From contig CAJNDS010000663.1 of the NCBI GenBank assembly GCA_905221605.1, positions 31,114-95,113 of the forward strand: a DNA stretch of 64,000 nt, given 5' to 3'. The position numbers and the translations under genes were made by a program. The notes under the pieces are model-generated. The model ran no database searches. It saw only the letters and a list, made by a program, of their open reading frames with translations, and had not been told where the DNA came from. This DNA comes from Symbiodinium natans (lineage: Eukaryota > Sar > Dinophyceae > Suessiales > Symbiodiniaceae). Positions 1-11,055 of the stretch are shown in pieces. How positions within the stretch are numbered: position 1 is the stretch's first letter; each line of letters opens with the position of its first letter.

Positions 1-1600
1 CGTACTCTGTGCTCCACGGCTCCCACTCGCCATCACCGGGCCAAGTTTCCACCTTGAATCTGCAGAACATCTTGTTGAAACTTGAGTGCGAATGTAGTCT
101 CATCTCATGTAGTCAATGTAGTCCACCTCCTGTGCATCGATGTCCGCTTCCCTGTACCTGCAGCTAAGTTGGAACCCCATGTGCCAAGTCAATAAGCTAC
201 CACGTTGGCTCTTCGGACTCCAGCTCGGTTGACAAATTCGGGCCTCAGAGACTCCATATCGGCAAATCGCATTGGAGGTCCTCTCGGCCGCCGAACCTGT
301 CGAAAAGCCAAGAATCACATGCGCCCATCAAAACTCTTTCATGGAAGCTTGCTGCCTGCAGCTCGTAGCGATCGACAGAACACCATGGGTTCCACTGGCA
401 CAGGGACAGCGCACATGAAGAGGAGCATGGAAACGCCGATAAAGGTGAACGACATTATTGGCACAGGCTGAGAAGCCAGCAGCAGGTGTCCACGTCACCA
501 TGATGCTTCCCCTCAGAGATCTTCGTACTTGTGATGACACCGTGCTACCCAGTGCTACCTCACCGCAAGCTTCAGGTTGAGCAGAAGCCCTGCATTTGCC
601 TCAGCGCTCGGAGGGGGTCCCACGGCCTTGCGCGCCAATGAAATGAGTCAAAAGCATCAAGACCCACCAGCAGCGATGGCTAAATCTGCAATATGGTTTG
701 CAACAAGGTTCCGGAGCATACAATCCGATAAACATACCTTGGAGTAGAGTTTCAGTACTGCAGGAGGCCCCCGCTGCATGAGGGGCCGCTGCCATGTCTC
801 TTCTGCATTGTACCTGCGCAAACATCTTTGGCGCTTAGGGGGCGAGATGTTTGCAAGTCACATAAAACAGCATGAGAATGATTGATTCGCAGGCAAGCTT
901 AACTGTGGCTTTGAGTTCGCGGCGAGACCGGGAAATAGGCTGCCCTCACCTTGGAAGTTACATGAAGTTTCGCAAGCTGCCTGAGATGGAGCGAGCTCAC
1001 CAGGTTCTCATGAGCTTTCCAAAAAGCTGTCGTCGAGCGGCAAAGATAAGGGTCCGGGCCAGAGGAAGAAGCAGAACCCAGCCCTTCATTGCAGAGGCAC
1101 ACCTTTGCATCATCTCGATATGCTTCTGGCATCGTGAGGACTGGCACAACATGCACTCGGTGCAGACATACGAACTGCTCGCTATCGCTACATCTCACAA
1201 AGCAGGGCTAGTTTTCCACATGCAATCCCAAAACGGCAATGAAGCCTCTGCCTCTCTCATCCGGTCAGGACATGGCAGCAAGTCAAGTGTTCGCAATATG
1301 CTCAGTCGTGTGCACACATGCTCTGGCATCTACAGATGCTGACCTCTAAGGAGCGTGGTAAAAAGATCTCATCCAAATTCCAACTTGCAAGGTTTGCCGC
1401 TGCATAACAGGAGCCTTCTCTTCTTGCCGCTCATGTTCTGACTAATTTAGTAGCGGTCGTACAAATCGGGCTGGCAGCCGGCACCATTGATTCTCTACCA
1501 TGCTACTCTGCTGCGCAAACACACAATCGATGGACACCGTTAGCACAAGGCCAACGCAAACATCTGCAATCTAAGCCTCCAGTGTTGCAACTCGGTCATG
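1..1600. other. No recognisable gene
   Basis: Mixed-composition unique sequence. The longest plus-strand open frame (872-1342, 156 residues) shows no family motif. An exon-like stretch rich in K/S/G lies near 1005-1090 in another frame but has no clear splice sites. Nothing here can be assigned a function. Confidence 0.5.
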
Positions 1601-1607
1601 AAAGGCG

Positions 1608-2609
1608 CTACTCGCTTGCATTTTTCCACGGTGCTAGCTCTGCTCCCTTTGCTCCCTCTGCCATGTTCGCTGTCCTTGCTCCAAGCTGTGCCGGAGCTCC
1701 CTGCAGGGAACAGCTTAAGATCAACTTTTCAACTCTTCCCTGAGTCAAAGCACACACACACACACAAAAACCACAAACCGGATCGCGCCTGATGGCTCGC
1801 CGGAGGCTGTGAGAGTGGAACACTGAGGAACCTGCCACGGCTTCATTTGCGCCGGCAGCGGCAGCCATCGCGGCGGTAGTCGGCGTGACCCCGCCATCCA
1901 CCTCTAAGGCCTTTGTGGGGAATGCTTCCCGCAGCCGACGTATCTTGGGCAGCATCTCAGGCATGAAAGCCTGACCGCCGAAGCCCGGCGGAACGGTCAT
2001 CACAAGGACTGCATCAAAGAGCTCTGCCACCGACAAGAGAGACTCATCCAAAAAAGTCTCAGGTGCCAGGGCCAGCCCCACTTCCAGACCAAGCCCATGT
2101 GCACGCTCGGCAGCTGCTCGAGAATCCGACAGAGCTTCAAAATGCAAGGTCACCCGGCTGGCACCAGCATTCTTCATCTCTTCCAAGTACTGCTCAGGAT
2201 GCAAGACACATAAGTGGACGTCAAGGTATGCCAATGGCTCGTGATGCCGAATGGCTTTGACAACCATTGGCCCAAAGGTAAATGCCCCCTTGATCCAGTT
2301 CCCATCAAACATATCCAAGTGGACATAATCAGCCCCAGCACGGATCACCCGATGGGTCTCAAATGCCAGGTTGGAAAGGTCTCCTGCTAGGACAGAAGGC
2401 CCCACACGAACTCGCAGGGCCGAATGACCCGAATGACCCGAATGACCTGATGAATCCACCTGATTCGGAACAAACGCCACAGTGGGAGATGACATCGATC
2501 TCGTCGTTGCGATTGCCACGTTTTCTGCGGCATCCGGCAGCCAAGCTGCCCTCAAGACGCACAGCCATACACAGAGTACCTGTCTGCACCATCGTTTTGC
2601 TTGTGGCAT
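1608..2609 (-). CDS. RPE: Ribulose-phosphate 3-epimerase, probably plastid-targeted
   Basis: Interconverts ribulose-5-phosphate and xylulose-5-phosphate in the Calvin cycle and pentose phosphate pathway. Counting from the chosen ATG (complement of 2607-2609), the (beta/alpha)8 core starts near residue 69. It shows VGPSVLAGDLSNL with Ser72, VHLDMFDG with His97 and Asp99, DVHLCV with His132, MTVPPGFGGQAF (phosphate loop), EVDGGVTP with Asp238, and VAGSSVF. These match the metal and catalytic positions of the family. The first ~68 residues are extra: a hydrophobic stretch (VLCVWLCVLRAAWL) like a signal peptide, then an S/T-rich part with AFVPN, resembling the FVAP-type transit peptides of peridinin plastids, then a 9-bp repeat encoding SGHSGHSGHS. 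The frame continues upstream to 2816 without Met. The last ~58 residues read through a (GT)n tract and are unlike the family, so the real 3' end may be earlier or spliced. Enzyme identity is sure; targeting is inferred. Confidence 0.9.
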   Translation of the reverse strand: MPQAKRWCRQVLCVWLCVLRAAWLPDAAENVAIATTRSMSSPTVAFVPNQVDSSGHSGHSGHSALRVRVGPSVLAGDLSNLAFETHRVIRAGADYVHLDMFDGNWIKGAFTFGPMVVKAIRHHEPLAYLDVHLCVLHPEQYLEEMKNAGASRVTLHFEALSDSRAAAERAHGLGLEVGLALAPETFLDESLLSVAELFDAVLVMTVPPGFGGQAFMPEMLPKIRRLREAFPTKALEVDGGVTPTTAAMAAAAGANEAVAGSSVFHSHSLRRAIRRDPVCGFCVCVCALTQGRVEKLILSCSLQGAPAQLGARTANMAEGAKGAELAPWKNASE

Positions 2610-2819
2610 GACTACTCTCCTGTTTCGGGCGATTGTGCAATGTATTCTTTGAGGAAGGGTCTTCCAATCTTCTCGATTTGTCTTGATGTCTGCTGTTGGA
2701 AGAATTGTGCCGACCAAACAAACAGCCGCTGCTTTCTTTTTGCTCCTGGAGACGTGGCGAAAAGTAACCAGGCTGAGGGCCTTGCATCGTCCGAAGTGTG
2801 TAGTGCGCGCTGCCACTAC

Positions 2820-3890
2820 TTCCTAACATACGAACGTGCAAGGACACAACTTCGATGACGATGCTCGGTGCAGGGCCCCGGAGTTCATGGCCACGTGCTG
2901 CGAAGCACTCTCCTTCGGAGGCTATATATGTGTTTCCTACGCCTTTCAGCTGTTGACAGTCTTGAAAGGTGTCACCATGCCAAAACAAATCTTCCGTGCG
3001 GAAATGAGATTCCGATCCAAAAACTAACATGCATGCTGAAGATCACGAAAAATGGAACCATGAGCACGGCCAACCACTCGTTCGTGAGTAAGAAACCTTC
3101 TGACTTGTGACTTTCTTGCTTTCTCACTTGCGACTATAAACTTTTCATGAACTTCTCTCACCTGCGACTAGACTACAAACACAAGAACAAGATAGCCTTC
3201 CATGGCAGACGCAACACCCTCGCCCTTTCCAAGGGTGATCAAATTGGAGAAAGAGTGGAGTGGAGTGGAATGGAGAAGGCTTGCAGCAGTAGCTGCAGCC
3301 GCCCACGCTCGTCCCCCCCTACATCTCGGGGCGGCTCCGTAAACGTCCTTGCCGCCCTCCGCAAAGGGTTCAAGAGGGGGTAACTAGCTAACTGCAGACC
3401 AAGTTGCGGCAGCACGGGGGAGAGGCAAAGGGAGGGCAGAGAGACCCAGACCCCAGCCCTGACGTGGTAGCATACTGTGCGCTGGCTGTCGGTGTGAGCA
3501 AGGCGTGCTGGCGTTGACACCCAGCCGCGCGGCATTAATGATTGGCAACGCAATAAAGAGGAGTGAAGAATGCCGATGGAGCCGCAGCGGCGCCCACAGG
3601 AATCATTCACCGGAAAGGCCATGACAGGGCATTTTGGGCGGGGGTCGGCGGGCTCGGAAGCTGTTGGTAGCTTGTGGTGGTGGGGCGGCCGCTTGGTTCC
3701 CTTGCACCATCGCTTCCTGGCCAGCAGAAGCCCACCCCTCAATAAAGGAGGCCGGGCGCGGCATCTGGAGCGGCGAATGTTTTTTTAAGAAAAAGAAAAA
3801 AGCACACGCGAAGCGCGCGCGCGCGCGCGCCTGGAGCTGCAACGGGCGGAGCCCTTCACCTTAAGCCAGAAGCCTTCGTGTTACTGAAGC
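2820..3890. other. Intergenic, with one alternating GC tract
   Basis: No supported gene. A short run of alternating CG (about 3811-3831), next to an A-rich stretch, could adopt Z-DNA. The open frames here are short and mutually antisense. Confidence 0.5.
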
Positions 3891-3891
3891 C

Positions 3892-4095
3892 GGCCGCTCC
3901 AAAAACCGCGTGTAATAAAGACGTGCCCGGAAAGCAACCAACCACACTTGGAGTCTTGAGACCTATTCCGCAAGCACAAGCACATCCCCAAGATTGCCCA
4001 AGCACCCGTCGCTCCAGAGGCCGCGTCTACTAAAGACGGTGCCTGGCAACCTGCCGCTTCAGAGGCCGCGTCTAATAAAGACGGCGCCTGGCAGC
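3892..4095. repeat. Three ~43-bp repeats each carrying a CGTCT/AGACG hairpin
   Basis: Copies at about 3892-3936, 4008-4050 and 4053-4095 share the order GCCGCTYC, CCGCGT, an inverted pair CGTCT-AATAA-AGACG (diverged in copy 1), and GCCTGGCA. Copies 2 and 3 are adjacent; copy 1 is about 75 bp away. No coding potential is evident. Confidence 0.7.
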
Positions 4096-4654
4096 TGAAG
4101 TCCTGACCCTTTCGACGATCAACAACAAAGCGAAACACAAAGGCAGCAACCTCTCAAGCTATCAACCCGCCTTGACCTGGGACAAGCAACTCTGCCGAAA
4201 CAAACCCAAACCCACACAGCCGGTCTTCCTTGTTTGGCGCAAGCAGGCGGGCTTTGGTTCCATTGGTTTCTAAGCGTCATCGAAAAACAACTCACTCTGT
4301 GCACTCACACTGCCAGCATCTTCGTGGCACTGTACATTTGCGGGCTCACGGGAAGTGAGTTTAAACTGCCCACGTGAGAGCACCATCAGCTTCTCGCTCC
4401 ACTTGCCGCATTTTGCGGGCGCGACCTCTGGAGCCTGGAGCGGCAAGTTTTGAAACTGGTTCGGGGCCTTCCTCGCTGGCTTCCCTACTAGGGCTCCGCC
4501 TCATCATCCCCACCCTTGAGAAGGTGGATCTGCACAAACCTTCCAATTCCCCAGTGTGAAGGACTCTCACCGGCGAAACTTCCTGGGCAGCCTCCCCACC
4601 TGCCAGCCTTATTGGGCGTGGAAAAAATGGAAGGACGCGCATACAGCAAGATAA

Positions 4655-4850
4655 GCAGCCCAAGGAGTTTTCCAGCCCAAGGGCGTTTTCTAGCCAGGGG
4701 CTTGTTCCAGCTCGAGGCATTGTCCAACAATGGGTGGGTTCCAGGCACAAGCTTGTGAAAAATGTTCTGCATGTTCCAGGGCTAGGTATTTTCCAGCAGC
4801 AGCTTGGTCCCAGCCCCGGGCTGTTTCCAACGAGGGGTCGTTTCCGCTCA
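4655..4850. repeat. Degenerate ~21-25 bp minisatellite
   Basis: Repeated units of the form GGGCNTTTTCCAGCC with varying spacers (GTTTTCCAGCC, GTTTTCTAGCC, TTGTTCCAGC, TATTTTCCAGC, TGTTTCCAACG). The open frames across it (for example the LELENSLG-like minus frame) are by-products of the repeat. Confidence 0.6.
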
Positions 4851-5299
4851 TCACCCACTCTCGCAAAGGAACTCTACTGAATATCCAGCTAAATCTGCCC
4901 CCTGCGGCAGCGGTCGCTTTTGGCGGGCAGCTGCACCCGCCCAACCTGTTCCGACACCCGTCTGGACAAGAAGAGCAAGGACGGAAGCCAATCCGTGCAT
5001 GAACGGGTGAAGGCCTCAAGTGCTCGCCCGCCTGTTAGCCCATTGAGCATCGATTTTTGAGTGGCCGGATTCCAAGTCCACTGGCCATGTTTTGCAGGGT
5101 CTTGCCCCTATACTGCTTGGTGCGGAATCAGCCCAAGGCAAAAGAACCAGGTACCTTAACCCTTATGTGCCGACTGGCGATTTACAGAGTATAAGTCCTG
5201 GCTAAGGGCCTGTTTGTGCGGGTGTTTGGACGCCTGCAGCCCTGGGCTGGAACAAGCCCTCGGCTGGAACAAAGCCGTCTGTCTTGCGAAACCATGCAA

Positions 5300-6508
5300 A
5301 AGCCACAATCTGTGTTCTTTTCTGAGGGCTTTGCTCTTTCAGGTTTAGAATAACGAAAAGCAACACCAGCTCACACTGCTCTTCAAAATTAGCCAGCATA
5401 CCACAATACTGTCAAAACCCTCTGCCCCAACTGCTAAACTTGATAAAGCACGTTTTTGTTATTTCGGAGGCTTTGTTCTTTCAGGTTTTGGATGACAAGA
5501 AGCAACACCGCCAGGCGTTGCTGTTTCAAAATTCTGGCAGCATACCACAACACTAGCAGAGCCGCTCTGACCCAACTGAAAAATTGAATACCGCATGCTT
5601 TTTGGGATCCTTCAACGCTTTGTTCCTTCAGGTCTAGGACGACAAGAAGCACTAGCAGGTATTGTGCTTTCAAAATTCAGCCAACATGCCGCAAAACTGT
5701 CAAAACTGTTCTTCCCCAACTGCAAAAGTTGATACAACACGTTCTTTTGATCTGGAGGGCTTTGCTCTTTCAGGTTTAGGATGACAAGAAGCAACACCAG
5801 CAGACACAGCTCTCTCAAAACTGCCAGCATACCACAATACTGTCAAAACCCCTCTGCCCCAACTGTTACTAAAATTGATAAAGCACGTTTTTTTTTGGTC
5901 TCGGAGGCTTTGTTTTTTCAGGTTTTGGATGACAAGAAGCAACACCGCCAGGCGTTGCTGTTTCAAAATTCTGTCAGCATGCCACAACACTAGCAGAGCC
6001 GCTCTGACCCAGCTGAAAATTGAATACAGCATGCTTTTTGGGATCCTTCAACGCTTTGTTCCTTCAGGTCTGGGACGACAAGAAGCACTAGCAGGTATTG
6101 TGCTTTCAAAATTCAGCCAACATGCCACAAAACTGTCAAAACTGTTCTTCCCCAACTGCAAGAGTTGATACAACACGTTCTTTTGATCTGGAGGGCTTTG
6201 CTCTTTCAGATTTAGGATGACAAGAATCAACACCAGCAGACACAGCTCTTTCAAATTGCCAGCACACCACAATACTGTCAAAAACCCCTCTGCCCCAGCT
6301 GCTAAAATTGATAAAGCACGTTTTTTGTCTCGGAGGCTTTGTTCTTTCACATGACAAGAAGCAACACCGCCAAGCGTTGCTGTTTCAAGATTCTGCCAGC
6401 ATACCACAACACTAGCAGAGCTTTGTTCCTTCAGGTCTAGGACAGGTATTGTGCTTTCAAAATTCAGCCAACATGCCACAAAACTGTCAAAACTGTTCTT
6501 CCCCAACT
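5300..6508. repeat. Satellite with ~430-bp higher-order repeat built of three ~140-bp monomers
   Basis: Every monomer contains TTTCAGGTYTAGGAYGACAA near its start and TTTCAAAATTCWGCCA further on. Three monomer types follow each other in order. The landmark CCTCTGCCCCA occurs at about 5413, 5845 and 6285, giving a period near 430-440 bp. About two complete higher-order units are present, with a partial unit on each side. Frames that encode FESTIPASA- or LKEQS-like peptides on minus are satellite-derived. The third unit carries internal deletions. Confidence 0.85.
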
Positions 6509-6897
6509 TGGATTTTTTGCCTAACGGCAAAATGGGGGTGCGAAGCACTCTCCCGCTATGTCTGTAACCTCCGAGAAAAAATTGCGCAAGAAGCAGAACA
6601 GAGACCTTACAGTTGCAGAATCCATCAGTTGCAAAATCCATGAAACTCGACGTCTCAGCTGAAGTATAACAAAGTAAACCAAAACCTCCGCTCTCTAGAA
6701 GCCGCCAGCGTCAAGCGTCAAACGATTCACAAATAGATAGAAGCCGCAAGGGTCAAACGATTCACAACACTATAGAACAACAAAGATTCAGAAAACATAC
6801 AAAAGCAAAATCACAGGGAAAAATACAAAAACAAAGCCAACCAGCCAACCAAATCAAAAACAGTTTTGCGCTCAAAAAACACTTCAACAGTATAAGC

Positions 6898-7688
<791 letters not shown>

Positions 7689-7689
7689 C

Positions 7690-8440
7690 AGCCGCGCCGC
7701 TCGAGGCGCCGCAACCTTTTGAGGCCGCTCGATGCGCATTGCCATCACAGTCTGTCGGCAATGCTTCCGCCTCGGACTCTGGTTCTCCCGTAGCCCGGCG
7801 GTTCTTCTCTTTCTTGCCCTTGTCCTCGCCTTTCTCTCTCTTTTCCCTTCTCTCCCTTGGAGGTGACTTTCCTTTCGGTGTTGGGACCCTTCGAGTGGGC
7901 AACCTTTGTCCTTTAGGCGAGACGCTTGCGCAGGCCTGCACTGGCCTTGCCTTCAACCCCCAGCCCAAAGACTCTTAGTGAAAGCAGCTGACCAAAACAG
8001 CAGGAAAATTCTCTGCAGATTTCGTTTTCGGGCAGTGGAAGGCTGCCTGTTTCTTTCCAAACTGCCAGAATAGAACTTGCTCCGAACTAACGTTGACAAG
8101 AACCCAGAGAGCACCAACCAGAATTAAAGTGCTTTCTTGTTGAAGAGATTTGCGTGTGTGAATGCAGAAGCATCTACATTTGACCTGTAAGAGGCATGGT
8201 CTTTCCTTTGCCATTTACATGGACCAAGTCACCATCATACAGAGTTCCAAGTCAGCAACGTCCAATACAAGCCGCCCACCCAGACCCCAGTGTGAATTTC
8301 CTTTGCAACCTTTCGAAGAGGTTGGCAAGCGTTCCATCAACACTACGAGGTCTTCTTTTGCTTGGCTGCACGCACTGCAAGAGACTTGTTTGGGAATTTT
8401 CGCAAATGGTTGACGCCCATGATCTTTTCGAATTTAAGGC
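7690..8440. other. No recognisable gene
   Basis: Unique sequence, with a pyrimidine-rich stretch near 7800-7860. No family motif in any frame. Confidence 0.5.
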
Positions 8441-8449
8441 TTAAGGGGG

Positions 8450-8955
8450 GCGAGCTCAAATTTGAGGACGAACAAGGGGGCTTTAGAAGAAGTAGAGGTT
8501 TTGTTTCTAAAGTACAAAGCGGGGGTTTGCTTGTTGTGAGTGGAGAAGAGACAAGGGGCCTCATTCTAAATTCAACCCCCCCGAATCTTCTTTCATTCTT
8601 CGAAAATCAGAGGAGTAGAGACGAGACTGCTTTTGTTTCTAGAAGTAGAACGTGGGAGGGTTGGGGGGGAGGCGCAGCTCCCCATTTGTGGAGTGGGAGG
8701 AAGGGGAGAAGAGAGAACGGGCCTTTATTCTAATTCCACTCCCACCGATTTTGTTTTGTTTTGTTTCATTCTTCGCAATTCAGAGGAGTAGAGACGAGAC
8801 TGTTTTTGTTTCTAGAAGTAGAAAGCGGGGGGAGAGAAAGGGGCTTTATTCTAAATCCACCCTTCTCGAACCTTGTTTTGTTTTGTGTTTCATTGTTCGA
8901 AAATCAGAGGAGCAGAGACGAGACTGTTTTTCTTTCTACCCCCCCTCATTTGTTG
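8450..8955. repeat. Degenerate tandem repeat, ~125-170 bp units
   Basis: Four imperfect copies share AGAGGAGYAGAGACGAGACT, then TTTGTTTCTAGAAGTAGAA, a G-rich middle, and a C-rich ATTCTAAATCCACCC-like end followed by TTTTGTTTTG. Copies begin near 8465 (diverged), 8595, 8766 and 8890. Apparent frames on plus run through the repeat and are not believable proteins. Confidence 0.7.
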
Positions 8956-8987
8956 TTGTGGAGTAGGGAGGAAGGAGGGGGGTGTGG

Positions 8988-9345
8988 GGGGCTTCCGAAT
9001 TTCATCAAGCCCCCTTCGAGAAGGGGGGGGGGCTTCCGAATTTCCTCAAGCCCCCTTCGAGAAGGGGGAGGGGGCTTGCGAATTTCCTCAAGCCCCCTTC
9101 GAGAAGGGGGGTCGAGTCTTGCGAATTTTCTCAAGCCCCCTTCGAGAATTATTTCTCAAGTCCCCCTTCAAGCCCCTTCTGAAGCCCCCCTTAAATTCGA
9201 ATTTGAGAAAGCCCCCCTTCTCAAGCCCCCCTTCAAGCCCCTTCTCAAGCCTTCATTGTTCGCCCTCCCCCCCCCCCCGCCTTCCTCGAATTCGAATTTG
9301 AGGAAGCCACCCCTTGCTCAAGCCCCCTTCGAAAAATTCGTAAAG
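8988..9345. repeat. ~42-bp minisatellite with CCCCCTTCGAGAAGGGGG hairpins
   Basis: Four tandem units (8988-9150) of GGCTTSCGAATTTC, then TCAAG, then the inverted repeat CCCCCTTCGAGAAGGGGG (loss of the right arm in the fourth). They pass into shorter C-rich units to 9345 with CAAGCCCCCTT and GAATTCGAATTTGAG. The units form hairpins on either strand. Confidence 0.75.
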
Positions 9346-9349
9346 ATCA

Positions 9350-11040
9350 TGCCCCCATTACTATTGACCGCAATGAAGAGCTTGTGATGGGTGGTGCTGG
9401 TATGGACGTGGAGCCAGATAAGATCAGCTTTCGAAGCAAAGAACGGCTTGGTTTGACTGCCGTCTGGTGGTTTTTCCTCGGAGTCGAAGCTGCTGCTCGC
9501 AGGCTTTTTCTTTGGGAAGCTTGGAGGCCCTGCGAACGCGGCCCTGGTTTCTGCTTGGGAATGTGGTCAGACACGTTGGGAAAGTTGGCCGATCTTTAAT
9601 TATGGAGCCTTGCTTAAGGCTGCTTGACTGGCTGACCAATGGGGTGCCCTGAACTGGTCTTGCATCTTACTGACTACCAGGGCGCGTGCTGGCCTTGCCT
9701 CTCCTTTGGGAAAGTTGGCTAGTTGCACCTTGCTAACCTTGCCAGTGGCTTTATCATAGTGGTTTTGATGATTTTGCGACCCCCGACATGCTCTGCGCTG
9801 CTCGATTACAGCTGGATTTCTGCGACAACCTCGAGTACTGAGCGCGGGGAACATAGACGTTTGGTGCGTTGGTTTTGCGGGTTGCTGCGGGTTTGGTGGT
9901 TGCGTTTTGTGTTTGGTGTGTGTTTGCTTTGGTTTTCGCACCTGCTCTGTTTCACCCCTAGTGTTAAGACCCACAAGAACGGCCTACCTGGGAGGTCCGG
10001 GCCTGACGTCTCAATTCTTGACATGAGTTCCGACGTCGAACTCAGCGCCGCAGAAGCTTCTTTGCCATCTTCGCACTGCGCGCCAAGATAGAAACAGCTA
10101 AATTCAAGCAATAAGCACTGGAAAAAAGGCATCCGAGTCATGTGTGGGCGGAGTCGGTGGAGTTTATGTAAGCGGAGTCGGCGGAGTCCTTCCAAAGTGG
10201 AATTCCCCTTAGAACGGCAGCGGAGTCGAGGTGAGCCCGTTTTAAATATACAATGGTTTTTAAACCGGGGAAGACACGACTCCGCGACATGTGTACCATC
10301 CCTTGTGCACCAATCCTGCAACATCTACGCTAAGATTCTATGGGGTGGGGGGTAATCTTGCTTCCTGAATCACGTTTAAGAATTGCAAAGCTGCGCAAAA
10401 GTTGCTCTCCGTGTTCACTGCAAGTGACCTGAAGAAATCTCACAAATCCCACCTGACATCGTGCCCAGTTTATGCGCCCCAAACTGACGCATTTTTTGAG
10501 CCGTCCAGCGCAGTCCCCCTAGGTACTGCGCTGCTGATGCTAAAGAGGCGTCGGTCCATTGCGCGCTGACGGGCGAAAGTGCAGTGCTTTGGGTGTTGGA
10601 CTCCTTTCTGTTTTACTCGTTTCTGTGGTTGGCCTGCTTGGGCATTCGTGCCGGGGCCATAAGTCTTTTGTAGTGAGGTGCGTAGCACGCTGCACTGTGT
10701 CCGCCAAGGACTCGCTAGGTGCCAGACATGGCATTGCGCAGCAAAGGCAAAAGGCATCTTCAGGAGAGGATTTAAGAAGCTCAGACCCCTCAAGGTCGTT
10801 TGATGCCCAACCGCGGCGATGGTGGCAGATGTCATTGAGAAAGTGCTTAAGTGCTTGATCTATTCCAGTGAAGATGTAGGTGTGTGGCGGATCTGTGGTA
10901 TCCGACGCAACGTTGGTTTGCATTTTGAGGCGTGCCAGTGTGCAGAGGCAAGACGCAAAGTGGTGGAATCCGAGCAGGCTGAGCAAAATTGCAACGATGT
11001 TTTGCAAAAGTTTTTCCAAAGAAAGTGAAAGTCTTGATAG
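9350..11040. other. No recognisable gene; possible short coiled-coil coding piece
   Basis: No family is recognised. The plus frame ending at 11028 (from about 10819, 69 residues) is rich in E/K/Q and resembles coding sequence. It could be an upstream part of the next gene, but it ends in stops before 11041 with no clear splice donor. A minus frame over 10540-11019 is also open and is probably its shadow. Confidence 0.35.
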
Positions 11041-11055
11041 CCCCGAGAGTCACCC

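Noticed and set aside
5434-6641. Minus frames with repeated LKEQS / FESTIP peptides
   Set aside because: Satellite repeats give periodic peptides; frames restart in each unit and match no protein family.
10140-10215. Repeated GCGGAGTC units as an array
   Set aside because: Four or five irregular GGAGTC copies only, too short and irregular to call a defined repeat.
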